64,000 nucleotides of DNA, from contig JAIUCV010000354.1 in assembly GCA_026724425.1 (NCBI GenBank), positions 620,001 to 684,000 on the forward strand. The letters run 5' to 3'. The translations under genes and the position numbers were made by a program. The notes under the pieces are model-generated. The model worked only from the letters and a program-made list of their open reading frames with translations, did no database searches and was not told the origin of the DNA. Within the stretch, counting starts at the first letter, position 1, and each line of letters begins with the position of its first letter. Positions 10,641 through 22,267 of the stretch are shown in pieces. This DNA is from Erythrophleum ivorense (Eukaryota; Streptophyta; Magnoliopsida; Fabales; Fabaceae).

Positions 10641-11574
10641 ACGCGTGGCGGGAAGAAACGGGTTTTGGGCTTCGTCCGGGAGAGACGTTTCTCTCTTTTG
10701 GGCTTGCCACGGGTTTAATGAGTCATATTTGTTTTTTAATTTTGGGCTAAAGAAACGGGAGAGAGATGTCCATTGTTCTTGCTCTTATATGTCATCTTTG
10801 TCTCGGAGCATCTCCATCATGTATCTAAGGTGGGTTTTAACTTTTAACAAAGTTTTTAACAATTAAAGGCAATTAAAAAAAGAAAAAAGAAAATAAAATT
10901 GTTGAACCAAACTCTTAGCTAGAGTTTTTCTTCTAGTTTAGAACCCGACACGTGTCAACACCACATTAATCGGACTTTTTAAAACAAAAACAAAAAAAGA
11001 AAATGGATTTCTCTTTCTCTTGTTCCTTCCGCCGGGTCGAATCGCTTTCCTCTAGAATCGTGATTCGTTTCCGGCGAACGACCTCCAGTATAGGGAGATG
11101 TTGTTTGCATGTCTCTTTCTCTATCTCTTGATCTCTCTATAAATATTTCTTTGTCTCTCTATCTCTATCTCTATCTCTATCTCTATTTCTATCCTTCCAA
11201 GGACTATCCCTATGACAATGCTCATGATTCGGTAAAATTACTTCCCTTTTGTAAAATTTAAATTTTGTAAAACATATACATTTTGGTAAAACATATACAT
11301 TTTGTAAAACATAATTTTGTTAAGAACCAAATAAAAAGTTTTAGGGATGGAGGAAGAAAAAATTAAAAACCACATAAAAGTTGTTAGCATTAATTTGTGT
11401 AAAAATTAGTAATAAAAAATAGTTTAGTACCAAAAACATGGTTTTAAGGACGGAGATGGTCTCATGCCTCTCATCAATCCTGTAACATTCTATTATATTC
11501 AATATTTTAGTAACAAAAATTACTAAAATATTTAGTAACAAATTTGTAGTTATAAGTGTACACGTGAATCTATT
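10641..11574. other. AT-rich non-coding region with TATCTC microsatellite
   Basis: A (TATCTC)n-type microsatellite lies at about 11155-11192. GAGCATCTCCAT at about 10806 and a reversed similar sequence (ACGGAGATGGTCTC) at about 11449-11462 could be the ends of a further Harbinger-type MITE of about 650 bp, but the match is weak. Repeated AAAACATATACATTTTG occurs at about 11270-11305. No gene is visible. Confidence 0.4.
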
Positions 11575-12178
11575 AGACTATGTTCAATGGTAAGAACAAC
11601 ATATGTGTTCTTACCTAGTTCTTTAATATAAATTTCATTTAATTAAAAGTTAAGAACATTGTTTTATATTTTTTTGTGTTTTTGCTTCCAATGATATAAC
11701 TGTTGGGAATGTCCTGAAATCATTTGTATTTCTCTAGTTATAGTTGTAACGTCAAGGTTGCATAATCGTTTAATATTAGGTGATTATAATGTCTTGCTAG
11801 AGACCGCTTATAATCTATGAGTTATGAACTCATTGCTAGTATTATACGATCCTATAGGGTCACACACCTAAGCAAATTGGATCAAAGTATATTTGGGTTT
11901 TAGAGAATGTTTTATTTATATGATAAATTAAATAAAGTAAAATATATACAAATGTGATTATGTATATGTTTGCAAACGTATAATGAATAAGTGTATTCAT
12001 TTTGGACTCCACGTAAATGGGCATATGATATTAAGCCCATAAATTAATACTTAATTAGGTTTATGAGTTCAATATATAAGAGGGTGTAGACGTCTTCGTC
12101 AACATAATATACACGTGAGCCGCAATACTAAAACCCTAGAGTTTTGACAAAGTAGTTTGTCAAAGCCTCTTGAGATCT

Positions 12179-12329
12179 TATTGGGATTAATTAGAGGTTT
12201 GGATAAATATAAGTTAGAGATAAGCATGAGTTAGTTATGTTGTTATCAAGTTGGTATGCCGACTTACGCTATGTATATAAAGGCTTCTTGTACATTGAAT
12301 AAACAAACACATTCACATCAAAATTCACA
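12179..12329 (+). repeat. Copia 5' LTR
   Basis: A 151-bp LTR identical to 16931-17081 except one base near its end. It is unusually short. A TATATAAAGG box lies at about 12274-12283, followed by TTGAATAAACAAAC, which may serve as a poly(A) signal. Confidence 0.93.
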
Positions 12330-12342
12330 TGGTATCAGAGCA
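12330..12342 (+). promoter_or_regulatory. Copia primer-binding site
   Basis: TGGTATCAGAGCA, complementary to the 3' end of initiator Met tRNA, directly after the 5' LTR. Confidence 0.93.
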
Positions 12343-12435
12343 TAGATCCTAAAGTCTTTCGATCTACGCTTTCTTTTTCGTTTTTCTTGTTCAAGTTCTG
12401 ATTCTTTTGTTTACTCTAAGACTTATTCTTAACTA

Positions 12436-15400
12436 ATGGCGGGGGATGATACTGTTGATGTTACTGGTAGCGGGTTAGCTAATCCGTTTGGTAGTCCTCC
12501 GCAAAGTGGTCAAAGTGTGGTGGATAAGGTGATGGTTTCACCTTATTCGATGTTCTCGTCGGATAACCCTGGTTCAATGATCACGGCGGTGCAGCTGAGA
12601 GGAGATAACTACAACGAGTGGGCAACAGAGATGTTAAACGCCCTACAGGCGAAGAGGAAAACAGGTTTCATCGATGGGTCGTTGAAGAAACCTGCTGAAG
12701 ATCACCCCGACCTTGAGTCGTGGCTTAGTGTCAACTCGTTGATTGTTGGTTGGTTGCGCACGTCTATCGAACCTCGTGTGCGATCTACTGTGACGTTTAT
12801 CACGGATGCACACAAGTTGTGGGAAAATCTCAAAGAGAGGTTTTCAGTTGGTAACAAGGTACGGATACATCAGTTGATGTGTCAGTTGGCGTCGTGTCGT
12901 CAAGAAGGGCAAGCGGTAATAGACTATTATGGTCGGCTTGCAAAGATGTGGGAAGAGTTGCAAACCTATCGACCCTCTCCTGCGTGTACGTGTGATGCAG
13001 CAGCGGTGTATGAGAAGGAAAGAGAGGATGAACATGTTCATCAGTTCGTCATGGGACTAGATGAATCACGGTTCGGTCATGTTGTGACAGCAATTATTGA
13101 GGCAGATGTTCTGCCTGATCTCTGCAAAGTGTATGCCAAAGTGATCCGAGAAGAAGACAGGTTGAATTCTGCCAAATCTCGTGAACAACAGCATGATGCG
13201 GTGGGATTCATGACTCGTCGTGAAGTAACGCAAGAAGCTTCACCAACTGCGTCTAATTCACGACGCGAAGGAGGTCTTGCGAATCGCGGCGAAGCTGCTC
13301 AGAGTGAAGTTGGAAACAGAGGATCACGTGATCGCCTCTGTTCTAACTGTGGAAGAACGGGTCATGAGAAGAGCACATGCTGGCAGATTGTGGGGTACCC
13401 CGAGTGGTTCACAGAATGAGGTGGAAGAAGCGGTCGTGGCCGAGGAGGAGGTCGTGGAGGCTCTGGTGCAGGTTATGGACGAGGACGTGGCCAAGTAAAT
13501 GCTGTCCAGACGATGAGTGTTGCTCACGCAACAAGTCCAAATGCTTCTGCAGCTACAGAGCTTACACCGGAGCAGTGGAGAGCCATCTCCAAACTCATCA
13601 ACGACAAAGCTGGTGAATTTCCTCACAAATTGTCTGGTAAGAATCTTGGTGATGTGATTTTGGACACTGGAGCATCACATCATATGACCGGAAACATGTC
13701 ACTCCTTGTTGGTGTCAAAAACACTTCGTCTTGTACTATTGGCTTTGCAGATGGTAGCACAACTGCGTCGTCTCAAACAGGGGTGTTGCCTTTATCGGAT
13801 CATATTGCACTACCTGATGTGCTATATGTTCCAAATCTCAATTGTTATTTGATCTTGGTATCAAAACTTTTGAAGCACTCGAATTGTTTTGCAATCTTCA
13901 CTGATACGGTTTGTGTTTTACAGGACCGTTTTACGAGGACTCTGATTGGAACCGGTGAAGAACGTGATGGTGTGTATTACTTGAAGGATGTGATAGCTGC
14001 TCGTGCTAACAGGACAGAGAAGGTGGATGATCAAGTGTTGTGGCATAGGCGGTTAGGACATCCGGCTTTTTCAGTGCTTCCTTACTTATCTGAGATTTCG
14101 GGTGTTGGTGTTACTAGTGTTCCTGTTTCTGCTAGTCCAAGTCCGTGTGACACTTGTTTTAGGGCTAAGCAAACAAGATTAATGTTTCCTGATAGTATCA
14201 ATAAAACTTCAGAGTGTTTTGAGTTAATTCACGTGGATGTGTGGGGACCTTATCGCTTACCCGCTTCTTGTGGAGCTGTTTATTTTTTAACTATCGTGGA
14301 TGACTTCTCGCGAGCTGTTTGGACGCATTTGATGTTAGAAAAGTCTCAAGTTCGAGAGATTCTTCAGAATTTTTGTGTTTACAATGAGAAGCAGTTTGAG
14401 AAATCAGTCAAGATGGTCCGGAGTGATAATGGCAGAGAGTTTATGTGCTTGTCGTCGTTTTTCAAGAGTAAAGGTATTATACATCACACTAGTTGTGTAG
14501 GAACGCCACAGCAGAATGGAAGAGTAGAAAGAAAACATAGGCACATCTTGGATGTGGCTCGTTCGTTGTTGTTTCAGGCAAGTATGCCGACTAGGTTTTG
14601 GGGTGAAGCTATTCTTACGGCAGCTCATGTTATTAATATGACTCCATCGAAGGTTCTGCAAGGAAAGACACCGTTCGAGGTCTTGTTCAAACAGAAACCG
14701 CCATACTCAGAATTGAGGGTATTTGGTTCTTTGTGTTACACACATAGACAATCTTGAGACAAAGACAAGTTTGGGTCTCGAAGCAGGAGGTGTGTGTTCG
14801 TTGGTTACCAATTTGGTAAGAAGGGATGGAAGGTCTATGATTTAGACACCGATGAGTTTTTAGTATCCAGAGATGTTATCTTCGAGGAAGATGTGTTTCC
14901 TTTCTCGGTTCCTCAAGAAACATCAGCAGCTCCAGTAGTGGTTGAAGAAGTTGATGAAGATTGGTTGCTAGGTATGCCTCCTACAGCATGTGACGCAGAA
15001 GGAGGTTTGGGAGATAATGACGACAGGGGGAGTAATCACAACATCGTGCCTACTCCTCCCGTTCTTGAACCTGTTTCTCCAGCTGCACTCGACTCAGCAA
15101 TTATAGAGGTTGGACCGGAGGTGTCTGTGGAGACAAGTGTGGCACCGGTTGTCAAAGAATTAGGTAGAGGTCAGCGAGAAAAGAAGCAGTCTGTCAAGTT
15201 GAGAGATTATGTTACGTACAATGCAGTCCAACAAAGTAATACACATCACGTTCTCTCCGACCCGATCACAGAGACCTCGTATTTGGTCCAAGGTAATTCA
15301 CTATACCCATTGGTTGATTACATATCCGATTCTAACTTTTCTACCACACACAAGGCTTTCCTTGCTGCTGTTACCGCATGAGTTGAACCAAAGAGCTTTA

Positions 15401-16923
15401 AAGAGGCCATTAAAGACAAACGCTGGACGGAGGCAATGGGCAAAGAAGTAGACGCGTTTGAGGTCACTCATACGTGGGATGTTGTAGACTTGCCTCCAGG
15501 GAAAGTAGCTCTTGGAAATATGTGGGTTTACAAGATAAAGTATCTTGCTGATGGAGAGGTCGAGCGATATAAGGCACGCCTCGTGGTATTAGGAAATCAT
15601 CAAAAGGAGGGGATTGACTTTGAAGAAACTTTTGCTCCCGTTGTGAAAATGACTACGGTTCGTAGTATGTTGAAGATTATTGCTGCAGAGAATTGGGATC
15701 AGGTGCATCAGATGGATGTACACAATGCTTTTCTTCATGGTGATCTCCACGAAGAGGTGTATATGAAGCTTCCGCAAGGTTTTTCACATTCAGATCCTAA
15801 TAAGGTGTGCCGTCTACGCAAGTCTTTGTATGGACTTCGTCAGGCTCCGCGTTGTTGGAATGCAAAGCTCACCACGGCACTTGTTGAGGGAGGTTTCACA
15901 CAGTCTCTTGCCGACTACTCTCTGTTTGTTTACTCACGTGGTACTGTTGAGCTTCGTGTCTTGGTTTATGTTGATGATCTTGTTATTTGTGGAAATAACA
16001 ATGAGGAGATCGTGAAGTTTAAGGCGTATCTTGGTCGTTGCTTTCATATGAAGGATTTGGGAAAACTCAAATATTTTTTGGGTATTGAGATAGCTAGAAG
16101 TGCAGAAGGTATTCTGATGACACAGAGGAAGTATGCTCTGGACATTGTTGCGGAGACAGGGCTCCTTGGTTGTAAACCGGCTGCTACACCAATGGAACAG
16201 AGGCATAATCTTGGTGCTGATACTAGTAAGGCGCTTACCGATCCCACTCGGTATCGTCGTCTCATTGGTCGCCTTATATATCTTGGTAACACTCGTCCAG
16301 ATCTCTCTTATCCCGTGCACATTTTGTCACAGTTTATGCAGTCTCCTCGAGAGGGCCATTGGGAGGCCGCGTTGCGTGTGGTTCGGTTTCTCAAAGGCAC
16401 GATTGGTCAGGGAATTTTGTTGCGTGCTGATTCTGGTATGGAGTTGTCTATGTATTGTGATGCAGATTGGGCAGCTTGTCCAACTACTAGACGGTCTCTT
16501 ACTGCTTATGTCGCTTTACTCGGTGGCTCTCCCATTTCCTGGAAGACAAAGAAGCAAGCCGTAGTGTCACATTCTTCAGCTGAGGCTGAGTATAGAGCCA
16601 TGTCCGTGGCTACGCGAGAGATTAAATGGTTGCATCAGTTGATGACAGATTTAGGCTATCCTCTGGGACAGCCAACTCGATTGTTTTGTGATAGCAAGTC
16701 TGCTATGCATATTGCGGCAAACCCGGTGTTTCACGAACGGACAAAACATATTGAGGTGGATTGTCATCGTGTTAGAGACGCTGTCAAAGAAGGTTTGATA
16801 ACTACCGTTTATGTCAACACTACGGAGCAATTGGCAGATGTTTTAACCAAGGCGTTGGGGAAAGTTCAGTTCGAGACTTTGATGTCCAAGTTGGGCGTTT
16901 GTAACCTTCACGCTCCCACTTGA
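12436..16923 (+). pseudogene. Copia Gag-Pol polyprotein with three in-frame TGA stops
   Basis: One uninterrupted reading phase of 1,495 codons carries the full Copia order. Gag ends with a CCHC knuckle (CSNCGRTGHEKSTC, about residue 307). Protease has DTGASHHM. The pre-integrase region has HRRLGHP. Integrase has HVDVWGPY, VRSDNGREF and GRVERKHR. Reverse transcriptase has YVDD (about 15967). RNase H has CDADWA and SSAEAEYRA. No frameshift is present. The only lesions are TGA codons at 13417-13419, 14755-14757 and 15379-15381. All three would be CGA (Arg) before a C-to-T change, the expected result of deamination at methylated CpG sites. The element can now move only with help in trans. Confidence 0.93.
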
Positions 16924-16930
16924 GGGGGAG
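16922..16930 (+). promoter_or_regulatory. Copia polypurine tract
   Basis: GAGGGGGAG immediately before the 3' LTR primes plus-strand DNA synthesis. It overlaps the TGA stop codon of the polyprotein. Confidence 0.85.
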
Positions 16931-17081
16931 TATTGGGATTAATTAGAGGTTTGGATAAATATAAGTTAGAGATAAGCATGAGTTAGTTATGTTGTTATCA
17001 AGTTGGTATGCCGACTTACGCTATGTATATAAAGGCTTCTTGTACATTGAATAAACAAACACATTCACATCTAAATTCACA
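16931..17081 (+). repeat. Copia 3' LTR
   Basis: A 151-bp copy of the 5' LTR with one difference (CATCTAAATT against CATCAAAATT). It is followed by the target duplication GATCT. Confidence 0.93.
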
Positions 17082-17328
17082 GATCTGATCTCGACGGCAC
17101 TAGCATCCCGTTCCGATCCAATTTGTGTGCGTGTGGATACCGGTAGAGGCACTACACTTGGAGTGCTCAGACAACCTTGATCTAATTCCGATTATCTTCC
17201 GCTGCCAAGTATCAAGGTATATCCAAGTCTCTTAGATCTAGATTTATTTCAATATTTGCATGAGATCCTGGAATTGATTCATAAGTATTTATAAAGTGTT
17301 ATAAACCTATATGAATTCCAACAATAAC

Positions 17329-18955
17329 ACCACAAAAGTTCTTAAAAAAAATAAAAAGAGACCGATGAAATTGGAGAGAGAACACGTTTTCTATTTTTTG
17401 TTGCCCAAAAAAAAAAAAATCACCAATCAAAATCAGCCACTTGTCTCTAAGATCATGCTTCTTAAACATCTTATATAAGATATTTTTTCTTGATAATAAG
17501 AACATTTATGATTTAATTTTTAATGCCAATCACTTAAAAACATGGTATAAGATTCACCATTAATCATGCTCTTAAAGATTAGGAATCAAAGTTTCCTCTT
17601 TAAGAAACTGGTGAAGGTGAAATCCAATAAAGAAAAAGAACTTATTGATGCTGTGGTGTTATGATTTTTGTTTGCTTATAAGTTTAACTTGCTACATTTG
17701 TTGTTTACATACTTGCGCGCGGTACATTCTTAGCACCGTTAATTATTTCCTATTCAGAAAAGTCGAAAATCTATAAAAATTAGCAAAATAAACAATGGTG
17801 GAAAGAACGTAAGCATATAACCAAATGAAGCAATTTGTTAAGCTACGAAGTGGAGTCACCAAAGCGTCATGAAATTTGTTGTCAGTTCAATGTTTTGTTT
17901 TTTTTCTTTCTTTTTTTTTTTAAAAAGCTATCACGTGTTAAAATTTGGCATTGCTCAAAACGAATACACTCAGCTGTAAATCGAATTAGGATCAATATCT
18001 TTCTATTTTTTTCACAATCGGAATTAACATTTTCTTTGTTACAAATCACACCTTAATTAAGGTAGAAGTTCAAATGTCCACACAAAAGAAAATTTTACGT
18101 ATCCATTCCTTTATTTAGATACATGAGGTTATTCAGTATACATACTAAGCATTTTAACGGCAAATTATAAGCAAAAAATAAATATAATATAAGCAAATTA
18201 TAAATATAATATAAGCAAATTATAAGCAAAAATATAGAAAAACTAAAGCACCTCTAGCTCCTATAATTCTTTCTGATATTATGTTTAAATTTATTATTTT
18301 TTATTAAGTTCGATAACTAACTAGTTTCTGGGTTTATTTTGGATTTGGATTTTTTTTCGAGTGTAAGGATTTTGTAGATTGTAAAGTTGTTTCTTCTATG
18401 TTTAAAAAAAAGAAAAGAAAAAGCTAACGTGTTCAAATATACTTCTTGTCATGACGATGATTTGAGTCCTTCACAAATCACAAGTAGCTAATTCGACAAT
18501 TTTGAAACTAAAATTAGTTTGTAAATAATGAAAAAAGGTAAAACAATGGAAACCCTTGTACCGAAATAACTAAAATGGTACTTGTAAGAAAAACAAACAT
18601 GAAATTTGTTGTTAGTTTTATGTTTTTTTCTTCTTTTTTAAAAAGCGATTCGAGTCATGAAGATAATTTGACAAACGTGTTTAATTTTACTTCTTGTCAT
18701 GACGATAATTTGAGTCCTTCACAAATCACAACTAGTTAATTCGACCAATTCGAAACTAAAATTATACTGTTTACACTTTACACACTTGCGGTAGATTCTT
18801 AGCACCGTTATGGGTCATATATAAGGGTCATAACTTGTTAAAAGCCCAATACCTGGTTCATTCTTTTGGGATTACTTTTATTTTTGATTACTTTTTAATT
18901 TATTTTTGATTACTTTTTGTATGAAAAACTCAAGGAAAAATTACAATTGGAGATT
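17329..18955. repeat. AT-rich region with diverged direct repeats
   Basis: About 18437-18520 (ACTTCTTGTCATGACGATGA onward) is repeated at about 18690-18770 with few changes. TTAGCACCGTTA with its flank occurs at about 17728 and again at about 18798. AAATTTGTTGT followed by a T-rich tract and AAAAAGC occurs at about 17870 and 18602. These look like segments of a decayed duplicated unit about 260 to 1,070 bases apart. The source element is not recognised and there is no coding frame. Confidence 0.6.
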
Positions 18956-18959
18956 CTCT

Positions 18960-19350
18960 TAGGGGGTGTATTGAAAGTGGGATTTGGAGTGATTTAGAGT
19001 GATTTGATTTTTAGTGAGTTTTTAGATGATTTGGTATGAATTATAGAAGTTCAAGTGATTTTAGTTAAAATATTCTAAAATCCCACCTAAAACTGTGTGA
19101 TTTGAAATCTCTTATTTTTAACAAGGAAATCTCCCTAAATCACTCTAGAATCAAATCTTTCTTTTAAAATCCACTTTTAAAAATATTTCCAATAACAGTG
19201 GATTTGAAAGTGGATTTTAAAATCACAAGTTCAATAACACTGGATTTTAAAAGGGTTTTTAGAATTCAAGTTTGAATAACACTGGATTTGTCATTTTACT
19301 TCAAATCACCTTAAATCACTTCAAATCAGTTCATTAAAACATTTGCACTG
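18960..19350. mobile_element. Non-autonomous inverted-repeat element (MITE-like)
   Basis: The left end has TGGAGTGATTTAGAGTGATT (about 18984-19003). The right end, reversed, has TGAAGTGATTTAAGGTGATT (about 19308-19327). The inside is built of repeated GTGGATTTTAAAATCA-like motifs on both strands. It starts GGGGGTGTATTGAAAG. It has no frame. The superfamily (hAT or Mutator-like) is not settled, and no target duplication was fixed. Confidence 0.55.
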
Positions 19351-20079
19351 ACGGGTGTCAACCTTGTTATTTCCCTTTGAAGAGATCAATTTATAATAAA
19401 CTTGAAATATGAATATGGGAATTGGTAATTAATGCATTCTGGAGACTTTTTCTGATTTGTGTAATTTGTTGTGTTATCCACGATTATATCCTATAGTACG
19501 AGGAATGATCAAAATTGTTTAGATTCTTTCCAATGAGATTTTGAAACCTACACAGTACACATTTCTAATTCCTTAATCAAGTAAATTACTATCTAGAGGA
19601 GGTAATGAAAGTTTACTCTCTTTTTTCTTTTTCTTCTGTTAATCAGTCTTCTAAACTAAAATTTATATTGTAATACCGGTATAACATGCGTACACTAATT
19701 AAACTTTTGCGTAACATGTGAATATATAATACAACTATTTAGATATATATTGTAAGTTTAAAACCAAGGGAAAGAGCTTGGCTATCAATCTCTAATTGTA
19801 TCTCAAAGAAGTAAAAGCCTCCCCCACAAAAAAAGCAAGTGAAAGGAGAGTTGAGGGGGAGACAAAGTGAGAGATGCCTTAGAAATCTCACCATCATTAA
19901 ATTGGGAAAATTCCTTACGGATTTGATTGAAACGTGTAATCATTGTTGAATGAAATTCATCCCTTATTATATATCTTTTATTATTCCCCTCTTTGTCTCT
20001 TTTTTCTTCAACCTATGATCTTACAAGTAATTAACATCCAGCTCATTTTCATCTTTTGATGATTCCAAATGTATCCCTT
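19351..20079. other. Intergenic AT-rich region
   Basis: No gene, RNA or clear element was recognised. The sequence is AT-rich, with short homopolymer tracts and no frame above background. Confidence 0.5.
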
Positions 20080-20955
20080 ATATATTAAAAGGGAATACAT
20101 TTTAAAAATAACTTTTAATTCATGTGTTAATAACAAGATTGCTATGCTGATGTATCATCACCAGAGACCATCTCATTATAGTTATAAAATAAGGTTTTGT
20201 TTACTATAAATATCACACAATATGACATTGATATTAATTTGGTTAGAGAATAGTTTATATCAATTATTTATATATTATTCGGCATTTAATTTATGAAAAT
20301 ATTTTTATTCTTTCTATTCTTAGCAAAATATAACATATTAATTATTGCTTTAAACACTACATTTCTTCTCTACTTTTTGGATGAACTAAATTTTGTGAAA
20401 AATATAAATTATCACATTATCTATCTAATAAAAAAATAATACACTTTTTTTACACAAGTTACAATTTGAATTTTTAAAAATGAATATCAATTACTCAAAT
20501 GATGAAAAATATAAGTATATATTTAAAGTCGCACATTGGAAAAGGGATATGTGGTGGTTCAAAAAATATATTATAAAAAGAACCAAAATAATAAGAAAGC
20601 ATAAGAGTAGGAAGCTTAATTTAATAAGCATACAAATTTATAAGTATTTTTGGTTATTATGGTTTTTAATAAAACTATATAATATAGCCAAATAATATTA
20701 ATATTAATATTAAAAATTTCAAAAATTAAAATAGTTTAACTTGGTAAAAAAATGAAAATATTAAAAATATTTAATTCGATCAAAAAGTTAAATATCGTAA
20801 AATTTGAAATTTATCAAAAAGTTAAAATATTATAATGTTGAGATATTTATATTATAAAAGTTTGATCGAAAATTTATAATATAATATCAATTATTCAAAT
20901 AATCAAAAACTTATAAACATTTTTTATTCCGCGCAGGGCGCGGATTACCACCTAG
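20080..20955 (+). mobile_element. Non-autonomous Helitron (ATREP-like)
   Basis: The 5' end is TCCCTTATATATTAAAAGGG at 20080, the usual TC start followed by an AT-rich start as in Arabidopsis ATREP Helitrons. The 3' end is CTAG (20952-20955), preceded 9 bases upstream by a GC-rich hairpin CCGCGC-AGG-GCGCGG (20929-20943). The flanking bases are A on the left and T on the right, the expected AT insertion site, with no target duplication. The 876-bp element has no Rep/helicase gene and would depend on an autonomous Helitron. Confidence 0.85.
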
Positions 20956-21803
20956 TTATTTGTATTTCACATATACTCTATGTTAGAGTATTAATTGCCA
21001 TAATATTAATACATAATATTATACCTTTTTATTCAAATCATTGCAAAATGTATCCGTTTGGGATTGTATTTTTCGTTTGAAACAATTTGTATGTTATTAT
21101 TTCATAAACAAAAACGAATAACGTACGATAGTCGATACTATATGAATTTGGTTAAAAGTACACAAATAATTTACAGATACAAATAAACAAACAAGAAGTC
21201 ATTAGCTGTTGAAACTTACTGGGCACATTCTTTTTTTTTTTAATATTTGGCCATGTATATACCTGAAAACTAACAATACTCTTGGTGTCGGTAGGAATTA
21301 AATCAATAGCAATTGTTCCTCCTTCCTTAAGTAGATAGTTAATTGCGGAATTAGACCGGGTAAAATGATGTTTAAATTAGCATGTTTTATTGTTTTGTCA
21401 AAAAGAAGATTAAAAATGTTATATTATATGCTTAATTAGTCATTGTTGTTTTGTGTTGCTATTATGGAGGAAGTTGGCCTGTTCTTTTCCTCGGGTGTTT
21501 TTGTGTTGTTGTGTGCAGATATCAAATTCAAGATACCGTAAAAAAGTAAAATATTTGTGACTTTATGCTTTAATATATGCTCTTTGCCACAGAGAGTTAG
21601 CAAAGTGATGAACAAGTGTTTTAACTAGAGTATTGTCTTATAATCAAAATAGTACAGGTGATGATCCGCGTTCTGCACAGAGTGAAAATTTCTGTATTTG
21701 ATTTTTTTTAAAGTGTGCATTTCTTGATTATTTTGAATGTATTTGATTTTTAAAAATGTGTCTTTCTTGACTTCGTTTACAATATGAGACTACACTTCAA
21801 TGT
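20956..21803. other. Intergenic AT-rich region
   Basis: No gene or element was recognised between the Helitron and the inverted Tat LTR. The sequence is AT-rich, with a T-run at about 21230. Confidence 0.5.
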
Positions 21804-22267
21804 TGTGCGAGCCGAAACTTGCGCAATATTATTTAGTTCGTTTTTAGAGAGAGCCGAGGAATTCTATTGATTAAACACGAAGAGGACAAGCCAAAGTTGG
21901 TCTTATTATTAGCTGTTATGTGAGCTATGAAGTTTGTGGCGTATGCCTTTGCTGTGGGTAAAAAGTGATGCCTAAAACAATTGACGTCGATTCCTATTTA
22001 TAAGAGAGTAGGAACCGACTTTACAAGGTTTAAGTAAATTTTCCATTATGAAACTTTCCATTTCTGCTCGCGCCGACTTATGTTTATGGAAAACTTCGAA
22101 CATGGGCTTCCTTCGATGGGCCTCGGCTCGAATCGCTTTGCTGGATGTTGGCTCGGCCCATCGATAGATTTCTTCCCGGTTTTCCGGTTTAGTTGACGGT
22201 TCAGCTCGGCTCGCTTGACCATGCCGGTTCAGATGACAATGTGATGGAGGGAAATCTGACCCCAACA
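21804..22267 (-). repeat. Tat 3' LTR (copy A)
   Basis: A 464-bp LTR. Read on the minus strand it starts TGTTGGGGTCAGATTT and ends GGCTCGCACA. It matches the LTRs at 34160-34622 and 58571-59033 with many substitutions. The purine tract AGCTGGGGGAAAAT lies next to it at about 22268-22281. Confidence 0.92.

Larger units (their letters stand above)
12179..17081 (+). mobile_element. Young Ty1/Copia retrotransposon, 4.9 kb
   Basis: Two 151-bp LTRs (12179-12329 and 16931-17081) differ at one position by eye. The 5-bp duplication GATCT flanks the element (12174-12178 and 17082-17086). The LTRs start TATTGGG and end TTCACA, so the left end is TA and not the usual TG. Because both LTRs share it, the change existed before insertion. 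The primer-binding site TGGTATCAGAGCA (initiator Met tRNA type) is at 12330-12342, and the purine tract GAGGGGGAG sits just before the 3' LTR. The near-identical LTRs mean a very recent insertion. Confidence 0.95.
11701..17323 (+). mobile_element. Solo LTR (715 bp) split by a nested Copia element
   Basis: The left part 11701-12178 begins TGTTGGGAATG and the right part 17087-17323 ends GAATTCCAACA, so the ends are matching TGTTGG...CCAACA. Both sides are flanked by the 5-bp duplication ATAAC (11696-11700 and 17324-17328). Together the two parts are 715 bp without coding capacity, as expected for a solo LTR left by recombination between the LTRs of a retrotransposon. A TATA-like TATATAAGAGGG lies at about 12073. 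The Copia element at 12179-17081 lies inside it. Confidence 0.88.
11575..17574. mobile_element. Possible MITE interrupted by the solo LTR
   Basis: The sequence starting GACTATGTTCAATGGTAAG at 11575 resembles the reverse complement of the sequence ending at 17574 (GAGCATGATTAATGGTGAA). Removing the solo LTR between them would leave an AT-rich element of about 375 bp with such inverted ends. The similarity is imperfect and no target duplication was fixed. Confidence 0.3.

Noticed and set aside
10237..10710. 157-codon frame with Phe/Leu-rich sequence on the minus strand
   Set aside because: A by-product of a CTT/TTC-rich leader; hydrophobic only because of composition, and other phases are equally open.
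12330..12342. tRNA gene fragment
   Set aside because: TGGTATCAGAGCA here, at 39899 and (reversed) at 59294-59305 is a retroelement primer-binding site; no cloverleaf surrounds it.
20480..20695. 71-codon Lys/Ile/Tyr-rich frame
   Set aside because: AT-rich chance frame inside the non-autonomous Helitron; no domain.
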